Shown here: positions 43,301-51,823 of the stretch, piece by piece
Layout: each line of letters starts with the position of its first letter
Position numbering within the stretch: the first letter of the stretch is position 1
Assembly: GCA_034003625.1 (NCBI GenBank)
Contig: JAVEYG010000017.1
Span: forward strand, 1 to 64,000
Direction: 5' to 3'
DNA: 64,000 nucleotides
Origin: GWE2-42-39 sp034003625
Lineage (GTDB): Bacteria > Bacteroidota > Bacteroidia > Bacteroidales > Prolixibacteraceae
The notes under the pieces: generated by a model
What the model was told of the DNA's origin: nothing
The model's input: the letters and a program-made list of their open reading frames with translations, nothing else
Databases searched by the model: none
Translations under genes and position numbers: made by a program

Positions 43301-44589
43301 TCCTGGTAAATACAAATGGCAACGGGAGTAGATACCGCCAGTTTCCGGAACATATCCTCGCTTTCAGCCAGCGCTTTTTCCGTTTGTTTACGCAGGGTAA
43401 TGTCGTTTATTACGGCAAGAAATAAATTTTTCCCCTTTTGCCGGTGCAACTGAAGGTGTACTTCAACCGGGTAATCCGTGCCATCTTTGCGACGGTGGAC
43501 GGTTTCAAAAACAATTTTGTTTTCTTTCCCAAGTACCAACGGTTCAACTGCCTTCATGAAGGATTCTTCGGTGTATCCGGGTCTAATATCAAGCGGTCCC
43601 AGTTTCTTTATTTCATCGGATGCGTACCCGAGATTTTTCAGCGCCCCCCGGTTGGCATATTCAAATTTCAGTGTTTCCGAATCGAAAATGTATATTTCAT
43701 TGAGGCTCTTCTCGATAATGTGCAGTAAGCGGAATTGATCCTGTTCCAGTTTTTTCCGTTCGGTGATATCCCGTATCACTCCAATAAACCCGATGACCTC
43801 GTTGTGGTTGTCCAGTAAAAAGAAAACATTCGTTTCGCCTGAAAAAACGTGGCCATTTTTCTTTTTATAGTAAACCGGGAACAGAAAGTTCGGATTATCT
43901 ATATTCTCACTTATCGTTCTGTCCGTTTCTTCAAACTCATCCTCATTTTTATAGATGATCAGTGCCGACTGTCCAATGATTTCTTCAGGCAAATAACCGA
44001 ACAGATCGGAAAATGCAGGATTGCATTGGATTATTTTGCGGGTGGTATCAGCAACAAGAATGGCATCGCGGATACTGTTGAACAGGTTTTTATACTTTTC
44101 TTCGCTTTCAAGCAAGATATGCTCACTTTGCCGCCGTTTTCCAATTTCTTCCTGTAATTCCCGGTTTCTCTTTTCCAACTGAAGTTGCAGGCGTAATAAC
44201 CGGATATGGACGCCAATTCGTGCCAGCACTTCTTCCCGCCTGATCGGTTTGGAAATATAATCAACCCCTCCAACCTGAAAACCTGTTATTTTGGACCGCT
44301 CATCGTCCAGTGCACTAATGAAAATGACCGGAATATCGCGGGTGTTTTCATCGGCTTTTAACCGGCGGCACACCTCAAAACCATCCATTTCAGGCATCAT
44401 CACATCAAGCAAAACAAGCGAAGGTTTCTTCATTTTGATACTGCTCAGGGCCAGGTTTCCATGTTCGGCGGTACGGACCGCATAACCTGCCGTCTCCAGT
44501 ATATTGGACAAAAGTTTCAAACTGTCGGCAGCATCGTCGACAATTATAATTTCTTCGCTCCAACCTCTGTTCAGTTTATATGGCTTCAT
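40330..44589 (-). CDS. Hybrid histidine kinase with receiver and about eight PAS domains
   Basis: This is a 1419-residue soluble sensor. A receiver domain comes first (about 12-130), with phospho-acceptor Asp in LVLLDVMMPEMDGFEV. About eight PAS/PAC units follow (roughly 160-1180), each ending in a DIT/ERK-like linker. Then come HisKA with FLANMSHEIRTPMNSII and an ATPase domain with NNLVSNALKFTEEGS and DSGIGIP. There is no membrane segment, so it senses a cytoplasmic signal or takes input through the receiver. Its regulator partner is not in the window. The PAS number comes from reading repeats by eye and may be off by one. Confidence 0.9.
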   Translation of the reverse strand: MKPYKLNRGWSEEIIIVDDAADSLKLLSNILETAGYAVRTAEHGNLALSSIKMKKPSLVLLDVMMPEMDGFEVCRRLKADENTRDIPVIFISALDDERSKITGFQVGGVDYISKPIRREEVLARIGVHIRLLRLQLQLEKRNRELQEEIGKRRQSEHILLESEEKYKNLFNSIRDAILVADTTRKIIQCNPAFSDLFGYLPEEIIGQSALIIYKNEDEFEETDRTISENIDNPNFLFPVYYKKKNGHVFSGETNVFFLLDNHNEVIGFIGVIRDITERKKLEQDQFRLLHIIEKSLNEIYIFDSETLKFEYANRGALKNLGYASDEIKKLGPLDIRPGYTEESFMKAVEPLVLGKENKIVFETVHRRKDGTDYPVEVHLQLHRQKGKNLFLAVINDITLRKQTEKALAESEDMFRKLAVSTPVAICIYQDDRWVYVNPAGERLSGYTLEEYGEMGFWEFVAPEYQELIKARAKERLAGIENSEGFEFRIIRKDGQARWVYLKGSLIAYKGKPAGLISVIDITEKKQMEDRLRQNEEFYRSMFEKNLAVMLLIDPQDGAIIDANEAASGFYGWTHDQLVRMKISQINTLSYEELVVEMRNAVSSQRNFFQFTHRIADGTVKDVEVYSSKIFREGKDLLLSIIHDVSERKKAEAGLLEANQKMDAFFNQSLDGFFFMMLDEPVEWNEDADKEKLLEYAFSHQRMTRVNDALLAQYRATRNQLTGMAFRDLFAHDPEQGKNELRKLFDQGKLHTETEERNLKGEQVIIEGDYTCLYDPEGRITGHFGIQRDITENKKIAEVLKESENKYRYLFENNPAPMWIYDLETLSFLEVNEAAVNHYGYSRREFLNMTIKDIRPEEDVDLLMENVKSGNFSFSRSGSWRHLKKNGEILSVEIASHSLDFEGKKARLVISTDITEQINTQLELQREKQLLRTLIDNLPVSIYVKNTEGRKIVSNLTNVENMGYKTEAEVLGKTDMELYGGEIGIRGYADDMTVIKTGKPILNKEEYFFGTNGSYRWNLTSKIPLFNQYGKVSGLVGIGRDITEQKEAIGTIQKLSKGIEQNPSSIIITNIQGDIEYVNPKFTEVTGYSPDEAIGKSPCILKSGETPPEKYKELWATISQGGVWRGELCNRKKNGELYWEWATITSIKNDKGETTNYIAIKEDISLRKQMEADLVEAKEKAEQSDRLKSAFLANMSHEIRTPMNSIIGFSELLSDPSFDEKQKDEFVRHIVGSGNNLLNIINDIMDISKIESGEIAIREVPLHVEDFIEEVRSRFEIRVREKGLEFSLDQLEKNKNIYILADPDRLSQVFNNLVSNALKFTEEGSIRLGYGLSEGHVQFYVRDSGIGIPEEYHSAIFERFRQVETSYTRKHGENGLGLAISKNLVEIMGGKIWVTGNSDGHREEKGSTFYFTVPVVRSGH

Positions 44590-44726
44590 TCCGATCCCTC
44601 CCGAACCCCCTGACGATTTTATCAGACAGGCTTGATTTGTAGACTTTCCGAGATAAATCTAATGAAAAAATCCGAATCCCAATATGTTCCGTTGAACTTC
44701 GGGGCTACCGTTTCCAAAAAACCGGG

Positions 44727-45776
44727 TCAATTCAACCGAAGCCCTTCCAATAATTTGGTATAGATACCGAAAGCCTCTTCAATTTCCCGGATATAAATAA
44801 ACTCATCGGCTGTATGCGAACGGGCGCTGTCGCCCGGCCCTATCTTAATGGAAAGGTACGGCATTACGGCCTGATCGGAAGTGGTTGGCGAGCCATAACA
44901 GCTCAGCCCCATGGAGAGGCCGCGTTGTACAACCGGGTGCGAGACTGGTATCCCGGATGAATTTAAACGAAACGAACGCGGTTTTACTTCCGACCCGATC
45001 AGTTCACGAATGATTTGGCAGGCTCTTTCGTTTGAATAATGTTCATTGGTCCGTACATCCACTACAAACGAACAGTGGTCGGGCACCACATTGTGTTGTG
45101 TGCCGGCATTGATCATGCTCACGGTCATTTTTACCTCGCCCAGTAAATCCGATGATTTTTCAAATTTGTAATTCCGCAATATCTCAATATCGGCGATGGC
45201 CTTGTAAATAGCATTAATCCCTTCATTTCGCGCGGCATGGCCCGATTTGCCATACGCGGTACAATCGAGCACCATCAGTCCTTTTTCGGCAATGGCCATC
45301 TGCATCAGGGTTGGTTCGCCGACAATGGCCAGGTCAACGGCCCCCAATTCCGGCAAAATACTTTCAATTCCGTTAACCCCCGACATTTCTTCTTCGGCGG
45401 AGGCCGCAAAAACAAGGTTAAAAGGAAGCCCTTCATTTTCATAAAAATGAACAAAGACAGCCAACAGGCTCACCAGGGCCCCTCCGGCATCGTTACTTCC
45501 AAGCCCGTACAATTTTCCATCCTCGATGGAAGGAAGGAACGGGTCTCTTGCATATCCCCTTGCCGGTTTCACCGTATCGATATGCGAATTTAAAAGAACA
45601 ACCGGCAATTCCTGTTTCCAGAATTTATTCCTTGCCCACGTATTATTTCCTTTTTTCTGAAAAATAATACCTTTCGTTTCCAGAAAATCCTGTATTACCC
45701 GGGCAGCATTTTCTTCTTCCCCACTAAACGACTGTGTTGAAATCAGTTTCTGGAGAAGTTGAATGTATTCGTTCAT
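44727..45776 (-). CDS. M20-family metallopeptidase/deacylase (ArgE-like)
   Basis: The M20 zinc site is complete: HIDTV (first His), GSNDAGGALVS (bridging Asp), AEEEMSGVNG (Glu pair), GEPTLMQMAIAEKG, and DSARSHTADEF with the last His. Bacteroidota use such enzymes as N-acetylornithine or N-acetylcitrulline deacetylases in arginine synthesis, which is the likeliest role, but no arginine gene is adjacent. The start is ATG 45776 (MNEYIQLLQK); a longer frame to 45959 is not family-like. Confidence 0.88.
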   Translation of the reverse strand: MNEYIQLLQKLISTQSFSGEEENAARVIQDFLETKGIIFQKKGNNTWARNKFWKQELPVVLLNSHIDTVKPARGYARDPFLPSIEDGKLYGLGSNDAGGALVSLLAVFVHFYENEGLPFNLVFAASAEEEMSGVNGIESILPELGAVDLAIVGEPTLMQMAIAEKGLMVLDCTAYGKSGHAARNEGINAIYKAIADIEILRNYKFEKSSDLLGEVKMTVSMINAGTQHNVVPDHCSFVVDVRTNEHYSNERACQIIRELIGSEVKPRSFRLNSSGIPVSHPVVQRGLSMGLSCYGSPTTSDQAVMPYLSIKIGPGDSARSHTADEFIYIREIEEAFGIYTKLLEGLRLN

Positions 45777-45828
45777 TTCGATATGAATAATAAATTGGAC
45801 AATTATCCGGAAAACCTTTTTATAAGAA

Positions 45829-45836
45829 CAAATATA
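45829..45836 (-). promoter_or_regulatory. -7 box of the M20 gene
   Basis: The minus strand reads TATATTTG. A TTG at 45859-45861 lies 22 bases before it, slightly more than the usual spacing. Confidence 0.4.
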
Positions 45837-45960
45837 AACGAAAAAATATCGTTTGACACAAGGAAAAATCCTACCCTTACACGCCAGACAGGATTTGCTC
45901 CGGAATTTGTTTAAAATTAGAATCAAATAATGGCCCCGCTGTTTTTGATAATTCAACAAT

Positions 45961-47427
45961 TTATACTTTAAACCAACTCTTTAGCTGTTCCAAATAATCC
46001 GTTTCCTGCTTGTGCCGGTAACTATTCTCTTTCGGAAAATACTGATAATCGTTCGTATAGAGATCGATATTCTCCACTATGTGACGCAGCGACCGGATAA
46101 AAAAGTACACCTCGCCGTCGGTAGTAGTGGGGTGCAGCGACCAACGCACCCATCCTGGTTTCAGCGACAGATCCCCGGTATTGATCTTGCGGGTAATTTC
46201 GTCCGACAACTCGTGGCTTACTTCGAGCAGAAAATGTCCGTAAGTACCGGCGCAGGCGCATCCGCCCCGGACCTGAATGCCAAAGCGGTCGTTCAGCAGC
46301 TTCACCAGCAGGTTGTAATGAATTCCGGACACATAAAAGGAGATCACGCCCAGCCTTTCCCTCTGTTTATCGGCAAGAATATTTACCCCGGGAATGCTGT
46401 CGAGCCCGGCAAAAGCAATTTTCAACAGTTCTTCTTCCCGCCGTCGGATATTTCCGATGCCCATTTGGTCTTTCAGCACAAAACACAAGGCAGTGCGGAT
46501 CGCCTGCAGAAATCCGGGTGTTCCTCCGTCTTCCCTGGCTTCAATATTTTCCACGTATTTGTATTGCCCCCACGGATTGGTCCAGTCGACCGTGCCGCCA
46601 CCCGGATGATCGGGGACGGGGTTATGGTACATTGATTTGTCGAAGATCAGCACCCCCGAAGAGCCGGGGTCTCCCAGAAATTTGTGGGGTGAGAACATCA
46701 CGGCATCCAGTTTCATCATTGGGTCAGCAGGGTGCATGTCGATGGCATCGTAAGGCGCCGAAGCCGCGAAGTCGATGAAAACAACTCCGCCATATTCGTG
46801 CATTATTCTGGCCAATTCGTAATATGGGGTGCGAATACCGGTAACATTGGAACAGGCAGTGAACGAGCCAATCTTAAAAGGCCGTTCGTTGTATTCTTCT
46901 AATTTTTTACGGAGGTTCCCCGGGGCAACCAGCAAATTTTCATCCGGATCAACAATCACCACATCGGCGCTGGTTTCGTACCAGCTGGTGTGGTTCGAGT
47001 GGTGTTCCATGTGGGTAATAAAGACTACCGGGCGCTCGCGTTCGGCAATGCACTTCGAGCGCGAAATTTTTCCACAGTATTTCAAACCCAATATCCGCTG
47101 AAATTTGTTGATCACGTTGGTCATCCCCGATCCGGAGGCAATAATCACATCATTTTCTCCGGCATTCACATGCTGTTTGATGATACGATGTGCAAGATGA
47201 TACGCATGGGTCATCCGGGCCCCGGTTTCACTGGTATCGGTATGTGTATTTCCGACAAAAGGCCCGAAGACTTCAGAAATAGTTTTTTCAACAGGCGCAT
47301 ACAACCGTCCACTGGCAATCCAGTCGGCGTACATTATTTTCTGAAAGCCGTAGGGCGATTCAAAGCTCTGGTCAACCCCAATGATGTTTTTCCTGAAATT
47401 ACTAAAATGCTTTTTCAATTTGTCCAT
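45961..47427 (-). CDS. Class V aminotransferase, cysteine-desulfurase-like
   Basis: A PLP enzyme of the NifS/SufS fold. PLP-binding Lys lies in MFSPHKFLGDPGSSGV. A C-terminal loop RGGCACAGTYGHFL has Cys where desulfurases keep their catalytic Cys. GSGMTNVINKFQRIL and THMEHHSNHTSWYE are further family blocks. At 489 residues it is longer than SufS, with a C-terminal extension (about 60 residues). Candidate activities are selenocysteine lyase or cysteine desulfurase; no Suf genes are nearby. The start at 47427 (MDKLKKHFSNF) is chosen over an upstream ATG at 47541. Confidence 0.85.
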   Translation of the reverse strand: MDKLKKHFSNFRKNIIGVDQSFESPYGFQKIMYADWIASGRLYAPVEKTISEVFGPFVGNTHTDTSETGARMTHAYHLAHRIIKQHVNAGENDVIIASGSGMTNVINKFQRILGLKYCGKISRSKCIAERERPVVFITHMEHHSNHTSWYETSADVVIVDPDENLLVAPGNLRKKLEEYNERPFKIGSFTACSNVTGIRTPYYELARIMHEYGGVVFIDFAASAPYDAIDMHPADPMMKLDAVMFSPHKFLGDPGSSGVLIFDKSMYHNPVPDHPGGGTVDWTNPWGQYKYVENIEAREDGGTPGFLQAIRTALCFVLKDQMGIGNIRRREEELLKIAFAGLDSIPGVNILADKQRERLGVISFYVSGIHYNLLVKLLNDRFGIQVRGGCACAGTYGHFLLEVSHELSDEITRKINTGDLSLKPGWVRWSLHPTTTDGEVYFFIRSLRHIVENIDLYTNDYQYFPKENSYRHKQETDYLEQLKSWFKV

Positions 47428-47867
47428 CTTTCCCTGTATTTTCGATTTGTAAAAATAAAGTACTGTGGAAAATAAATTCAAACAAATGTCAATTTTCCCA
47501 CCTTCCCAATCCATCTTGCGAAAGATAAAGGATATGCCCATGCAAAAGGAATTGCTCCCGAGATTTCATGCGGTATTTTTTGTAGCAGTGCATGAGAAGA
47601 GGCAGTCGTTGAATTTCCATCACCGGGAGATCCTTACCCTGTGATGCGGGAACAAACTGTTCCTGTTCCGGGAACATGTTACTCCCGGAGCCGGAGTAAC
47701 TTGATATCTCCCTGTCCTTCCGGTTGTAACTTTCATTGTTTCCAACCCAGGAAAGGTGAGTTCATGAAACCGGCACTCCTGTCGTATTAAAAAGATCCAT
47801 GAAATGACAAAAAGTCATTTTACATCCATGGCACATCCTTTGAAAAAGCCTGTCCGTTAAAAATTGA
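47428..47867. other. Divergent intergenic region before htpG
   Basis: About 440 bases without a supported gene. GTTACTCC (47678-47685) and GGAGTAAC (47693-47700) form a small perfect inverted repeat. Another inverted repeat is described just upstream of htpG. No promoter could be assigned with confidence. Confidence 0.55.
47799..47825. promoter_or_regulatory. Inverted repeat upstream of htpG
   Basis: ATGAAATGAC and GTCATTTTACAT form a near-palindrome around an AAAAA spacer, ending 42 bases before the htpG ATG. It could be an operator for the chaperone gene. The idea rests on symmetry and position alone. Confidence 0.35.
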
Positions 47868-49943
47868 ATGTCAAACAAAAAAATAAGTACCATGCAAAAA
47901 GGAAAGATTGGCGTAAGCAGTGACAATTTATTCCCGATCATTAAAAAATTTTTATACTCTGATCACGACATTTTTTTACGTGAAATTGTTTCAAATGCCG
48001 TCGATGCGACACAGAAACTGAAGACCCTCGCTGCGAGGGGCGAATACAGCGGCAATATGGAAAACGCCAAAGTCTGTGTATCGTTAAACAAAAAAGCAAA
48101 GACCATCACGGTATCCGACAGCGGGATCGGGATGACTGCCGAAGAAATTGAAAAGTACATCAACCAGATCGCCTTCTCTGGCGCCGAAGAATTTCTCGAC
48201 AAATATAAGAACGATGCCAATGCCATTATCGGCCATTTCGGGCTGGGCTTTTACTCGTCGTTCATGGTCTCCGAAAAGGTGGAAATCGTTTCCCGTTCGT
48301 ACCGCGACGGGGCGCAGGCCGTCCGCTGGACCTGCGACGGAAGCCCGGAATACCACATTGAAGAGGCCGAACGCGCCGAAGTGGGAACCGACATCATTAT
48401 GCACATCAATGACGACTCGACTGAGTTTCTTGAAAAACAACGCCTTTCCGACATACTGAACAAATACTGCAAATTTCTTCCTGTTCCGGTAACCTTTGGC
48501 AAAAAAACGACCTGGAAAGATGGTAAAGAAACAGATACCGACGAAGACAACCAGATCAATGAAACGACCCCGGCATGGACCAAAAAACCGGTCGACCTGA
48601 AAGAAGAAGATTATGCTGATTTTTACAAAAAATTATATCCTTATTCCGAAGAACCGCTGTTCAATATCCACCTGAATGTTGATTATCCGTTCAACCTGAC
48701 CGGTATCTTGTATTTTCCGAAACTGAAAAACACGATTGAAGTCCAGAAGAACAAAATCCAGTTATATTGCAACCAAGTGTTTGTAACCGATTCGGTAGAA
48801 GGCATTGTCCCCGAATTCCTGACCTTGTTGCACGGGGTAATCGATTCTCCGGATATCCCGTTGAACGTGTCGCGCTCATACCTGCAAAGCGATTCGAACG
48901 TAAAAAAAATCAGCAGTCACATCACTAAAAAAGTGGCCGACCGCCTGAAAGAAATTTTCAAGGACAACCGCGGAGAATTCGAGAAAAAATGGGACTACCT
49001 GAAAATTTTCATTGAGTACGGAATGCTTACCGAAGATAAATTTAAGGAAAAAGCCAAAGATTTCTTCCTTTTCAAAAATACCGACGGAAAATATTTCACC
49101 TTCGCAGAATATGAAACACTGGTTAAGGAAAACCAAACGGATAAAGACAACAAATTGGTTTACCTGTATGCCAGCAATGCCGAGGAACAGTACTCGTTTA
49201 TCCAGGCAGCCAAAAACAAAGGCTACGATGTACTGCTGATCGACGACGTGCTGGCCACGCCGCTGCTCAACCGGTTAGAGCAGGACAATCCGGACAAACG
49301 ATTTGTCCGCGTTGATTCCGACATTATCGATAACCTGATCCGGAAAGAAGATGCAAAAGACGAACTCAGCTGGGACGAGAAAGAGGAATTAAGCCCGATT
49401 TTCCAAGCTGTTTGCCCCGACTCGAAAGAGACCAACTACCTGGTTGATTTTAAGGACATGGGCGAAAACGGCAGTCCGATCGTCATTACCCGTAACGAGT
49501 TCATGCGCCGCATGAAAGACATGGGCCGTTTCCAGGGGGGTATCGATTTTTATGCCGACCTTCCGGAAAGCCTGAACATAGTAGTGAACACTGCACACCC
49601 GTTAGTAAAAAAAGTGTTTGTTGAAAAAGACAAAAATATCGGCGATGAATTAAAAGCCATCAACGACACGCTGGCCAACCAGAAAATTGAACGTGAAAAA
49701 CTGGAGAAAGCCGAAGAAGGCAAGAAAGACGAGGAAATTCCGCAGGCCGACAAAGAAAAACTGGAAGACCTGAGAAAACACATTGCAGAAGCCGAAGAAG
49801 AAAAGCAAAAACGTTTGAAAGCATTTGGCAGGGAAAATCAGCTGGCCAAACAATTAGTCGACCTGGCCCTGTTGTCGTACGGGATGCTAAAAGGCGAAGC
49901 ACTCGACAAGTTTGTAAAACGGAGCGTTGAGCTGATCAAATAA
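47868..49943 (+). CDS. htpG: Molecular chaperone HtpG (Hsp90)
   Basis: An ATP-dependent Hsp90 chaperone. The ATPase N-domain carries FLREIVSNAVDATQKL, the DSGIGMT G-box and GHFGLGFYSSFM. The middle domain contains NVSRSYLQSD with the catalytic-loop Arg. A charged stretch near 605-660 (KIEREKLEKAEEGKKDEEIP) is an insertion common in Bacteroidota. Translation may start at 47868 or at the ATG at 47892 (MQKGKIGV), which is the usual N-terminus. It has a strong hairpin at its 3' end. Confidence 0.96.
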   Translation: MSNKKISTMQKGKIGVSSDNLFPIIKKFLYSDHDIFLREIVSNAVDATQKLKTLAARGEYSGNMENAKVCVSLNKKAKTITVSDSGIGMTAEEIEKYINQIAFSGAEEFLDKYKNDANAIIGHFGLGFYSSFMVSEKVEIVSRSYRDGAQAVRWTCDGSPEYHIEEAERAEVGTDIIMHINDDSTEFLEKQRLSDILNKYCKFLPVPVTFGKKTTWKDGKETDTDEDNQINETTPAWTKKPVDLKEEDYADFYKKLYPYSEEPLFNIHLNVDYPFNLTGILYFPKLKNTIEVQKNKIQLYCNQVFVTDSVEGIVPEFLTLLHGVIDSPDIPLNVSRSYLQSDSNVKKISSHITKKVADRLKEIFKDNRGEFEKKWDYLKIFIEYGMLTEDKFKEKAKDFFLFKNTDGKYFTFAEYETLVKENQTDKDNKLVYLYASNAEEQYSFIQAAKNKGYDVLLIDDVLATPLLNRLEQDNPDKRFVRVDSDIIDNLIRKEDAKDELSWDEKEELSPIFQAVCPDSKETNYLVDFKDMGENGSPIVITRNEFMRRMKDMGRFQGGIDFYADLPESLNIVVNTAHPLVKKVFVEKDKNIGDELKAINDTLANQKIEREKLEKAEEGKKDEEIPQADKEKLEDLRKHIAEAEEEKQKRLKAFGRENQLAKQLVDLALLSYGMLKGEALDKFVKRSVELIK

Positions 49944-50005
49944 TTGTTTGGACCTCTGATAAGATGAACAGGGAGCATATCTTTTAAAACCATTCTTTTA
50001 ATTTT

Positions 50006-51292
50006 CTATCGGCACCCGTAAGGTCCGTGTGCCGATTTTATTGTGAACTGTTCATCTTTGTCGTTGAGCAAAAATACCCGGTATGTGGCCCCGCCTGCAT
50101 CTACCTTTATAACAACATGTCCTCCGTTGCCGGTTAGCTTTTTTACCTGGCCTTCTTCGATATACGCTTTTGTTACATCGGGAATGTTGGTCGGGATAAT
50201 GTGCCTGAGCCCGGGGTTCAGCTTTTTATTTGACATGCTGTTCAACCCCGTGAGGTTCAGGTGTGAATGGTGCCATGTCTGGATGACAATCACCTGCGGC
50301 TTTACATTGTCCAGGAAAGTTTCGTTCATGGCATCAATCCAGGCATGGTGGTTGGCTTCGCATACCTCAACTTCGCCCAATACCTGGCTGACTGGTGTTT
50401 CCACGTCTAACCAGGGATCGGCTTTCAGCGCAATACGCCCGTTAATGTCCCCTCCGTTAAAGTAATCGAATTTCCCGTAGCTGATCCGGATTCCCGCACT
50501 TACCAGGTTTTCATGAATCTTTCTTCCTTCAGGAAAGAGTTTTTGGGTTTCTTCGTTATTTCCTGTCCACAATTCACCATTCGAGATAATATTCCTGACC
50601 TCAAATTCTTTATATTTTTCAGGTTGGTGCAACAGTACAAACTGACGGTTGGAACCGGGTTGGAAGCGTTCCATTTGCATCCCTTCATTGGCTGATTTCC
50701 ATTCAATAAATTTCCGGTAGTTGTTGAAAACAAGCCCCGCCTGCGGCACCGGGTATTGATATGAAGGCCAGTCGCGGTCAACTAATTTACTGAATTTCAG
50801 CGATTCGCCCACATCAGTAAGGCCGCTCAACAAGTAGCCGCCGCCCTTTGCCGTCTGGGGCGAGTTGTCAGTGGGGCAACCCAGATGATCGGTGTGAAAA
50901 TGGGTCAGCAACACGTAATCAATCGCCTTATGGGCTGTGTTTGGCAGACGTTTGTTAATATACCGGGCAATCCGTTCACCCGGACGGCCTGTCTCATCGG
51001 GAAACTCCCGGCTTAACTGGGCATCGGAACGAGGTCCCGCATCGCCCGCATCAATCAGCAGCGTGGTACCATCAGGAAAAACACAAAACACCGATTCTCC
51101 TTTACCCGTGTTGATGTGATGGATTTCCATCTCCCCTTCCACCCAGGCAGGCAGAACATTTCCCGGTTCCTGCGAAAAACCCTGGATACTGATCAGGGGG
51201 AAGCATAAAAAAATAAGCGCCAGGTACACTTCCTGTGCCCATCCCGGAATTTTCGTTGCCTCTAAAAATCTTTTTCTTAACCTTCCTGTCAT
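50006..51292 (-). CDS. ComEC/Rec2-like MBL-fold metallo-hydrolase
   Basis: A signal-like N-terminus (hydrophobic at about 24-41, ending GFSQEPG) is followed by an MBL domain. MEIHHINTGKGESVFCVFPD and TTLLIDAGDAG open the fold, and THFHTDHLG supplies the metal-binding HxHxDH motif; TWHHSHLN is a later His cluster. It resembles the MBL part of ComEC, a nuclease-like domain. It lies downstream of susC-susD on the same strand with a 530-base gap, so it may share their control. Substrate unknown. Confidence 0.82.
   Translation of the reverse strand: MTGRLRKRFLEATKIPGWAQEVYLALIFLCFPLISIQGFSQEPGNVLPAWVEGEMEIHHINTGKGESVFCVFPDGTTLLIDAGDAGPRSDAQLSREFPDETGRPGERIARYINKRLPNTAHKAIDYVLLTHFHTDHLGCPTDNSPQTAKGGGYLLSGLTDVGESLKFSKLVDRDWPSYQYPVPQAGLVFNNYRKFIEWKSANEGMQMERFQPGSNRQFVLLHQPEKYKEFEVRNIISNGELWTGNNEETQKLFPEGRKIHENLVSAGIRISYGKFDYFNGGDINGRIALKADPWLDVETPVSQVLGEVEVCEANHHAWIDAMNETFLDNVKPQVIVIQTWHHSHLNLTGLNSMSNKKLNPGLRHIIPTNIPDVTKAYIEEGQVKKLTGNGGHVVIKVDAGGATYRVFLLNDKDEQFTIKSAHGPYGCR
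50008..50042. terminator. Terminator shared by htpG and the metallo-hydrolase
   Basis: ATCGGCAC (50008-50015) and GTGCCGAT (50029-50036) pair around a 13-base loop, followed by TTTTATTG on the plus strand. The stem overlaps the last codons and stop of the metallo-hydrolase gene on the other strand. Confidence 0.65.
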
Positions 51293-51357
51293 AATTTATT
51301 TGCTTTTTGTTTGTTTTTTGTCCGGTAAAACCGGATAGTGTTGTGCCAACATTATTC

Positions 51358-51433
51358 TGTCATGCTGAACGTAGTGAAGCATCTGTTGTGAATAGCGCAA
51401 AGCGTGAGACCCTTCACTACGTTCAGGGTGACA
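51358..51433. repeat. REP-like inverted repeat
   Basis: Arms at 51358-51384 and 51407-51433 are 27 bases each and differ at only a few positions (core CTGAACGTAGTGAAG). Sequences of this kind occur as dispersed palindromic units in many bacterial genomes, including Bacteroidota, between genes. Confidence 0.75.
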
Positions 51434-51457
51434 ACGTACGCCTGACATGACACTGGC

Positions 51458-51724
51458 TTATTTCTTCTCTTCCCCGCACCACAAAAGGTACTGCCTGATG
51501 CTTCCAAACCCGGTATGCAAGGAATGGTAGGTCCATGCAACCCGCTTCCATCCACGCCGGGTTTTTCGCTGAAGATAATAACTCAGCCCAAGGGTCCTGA
51601 AATGAAAGCCAAACTCAATCCGGGTATTTGTGTCAACCCAGTAATAACAATACCTTCCCATGATGGCATATATCCCTGTTCGGGGTATCCCTGTCATGTG
51701 TACGGTTTGTCCTGTATTCATCAC
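51458..51724 (-). CDS. Doubtful small hypothetical protein
   Basis: An 88-residue frame, rich in Tyr, Trp and Arg (GRYCYYWVDTNT and GWKRVAWTYHS), lies between two repeat elements downstream of susD. It has no signal peptide, no membrane segment and no recognised family. Its base composition is not obviously coding. I include it because the region is otherwise empty, at low confidence. Confidence 0.25.
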   Translation of the reverse strand: MMNTGQTVHMTGIPRTGIYAIMGRYCYYWVDTNTRIEFGFHFRTLGLSYYLQRKTRRGWKRVAWTYHSLHTGFGSIRQYLLWCGEEKK

Positions 51725-51754
51725 TGTGTTTTTAAATGGGTAAAATTTCCAGAA

Positions 51755-51812
51755 TTGGGCTAAAGCCCGTTTGCTTTAGCGAAAGCCACATATCATGCGG
51801 ACTTTAGCCCAA
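51755..51812. repeat. Inverted repeat just after susD
   Basis: TTGGGCTAAAG (51755-51765) and CTTTAGCCCAA (51802-51812) are perfect 11-base inverted arms, 12 bases past the susD stop. It could form a hairpin at the transcript end but has no T run. A GGGCTAAAGCCC core in the left arm suggests another dispersed repeat family. Confidence 0.6.
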
Positions 51813-51823
51813 TAGTCAAATTA

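Larger units (their letters stand above)
51293..51823. other. Intergenic region with two repeat elements
   Basis: Between the metallo-hydrolase and susD this stretch holds the imperfect inverted repeat at 51358-51433, the inverted repeat at 51755-51812 and a doubtful small open frame at 51458-51724, each listed separately. Confidence 0.6.

Noticed and set aside
46012..46635. A 207-codon open frame opposite the class V aminotransferase
   Set aside because: The minus-strand gene has complete PLP and Cys motifs in this interval; the plus-strand frame has none.
47489..47677. A 62-codon open frame upstream of the aminotransferase gene
   Set aside because: It has no family match or signal and part of it overlaps the likely leader of the aminotransferase gene.
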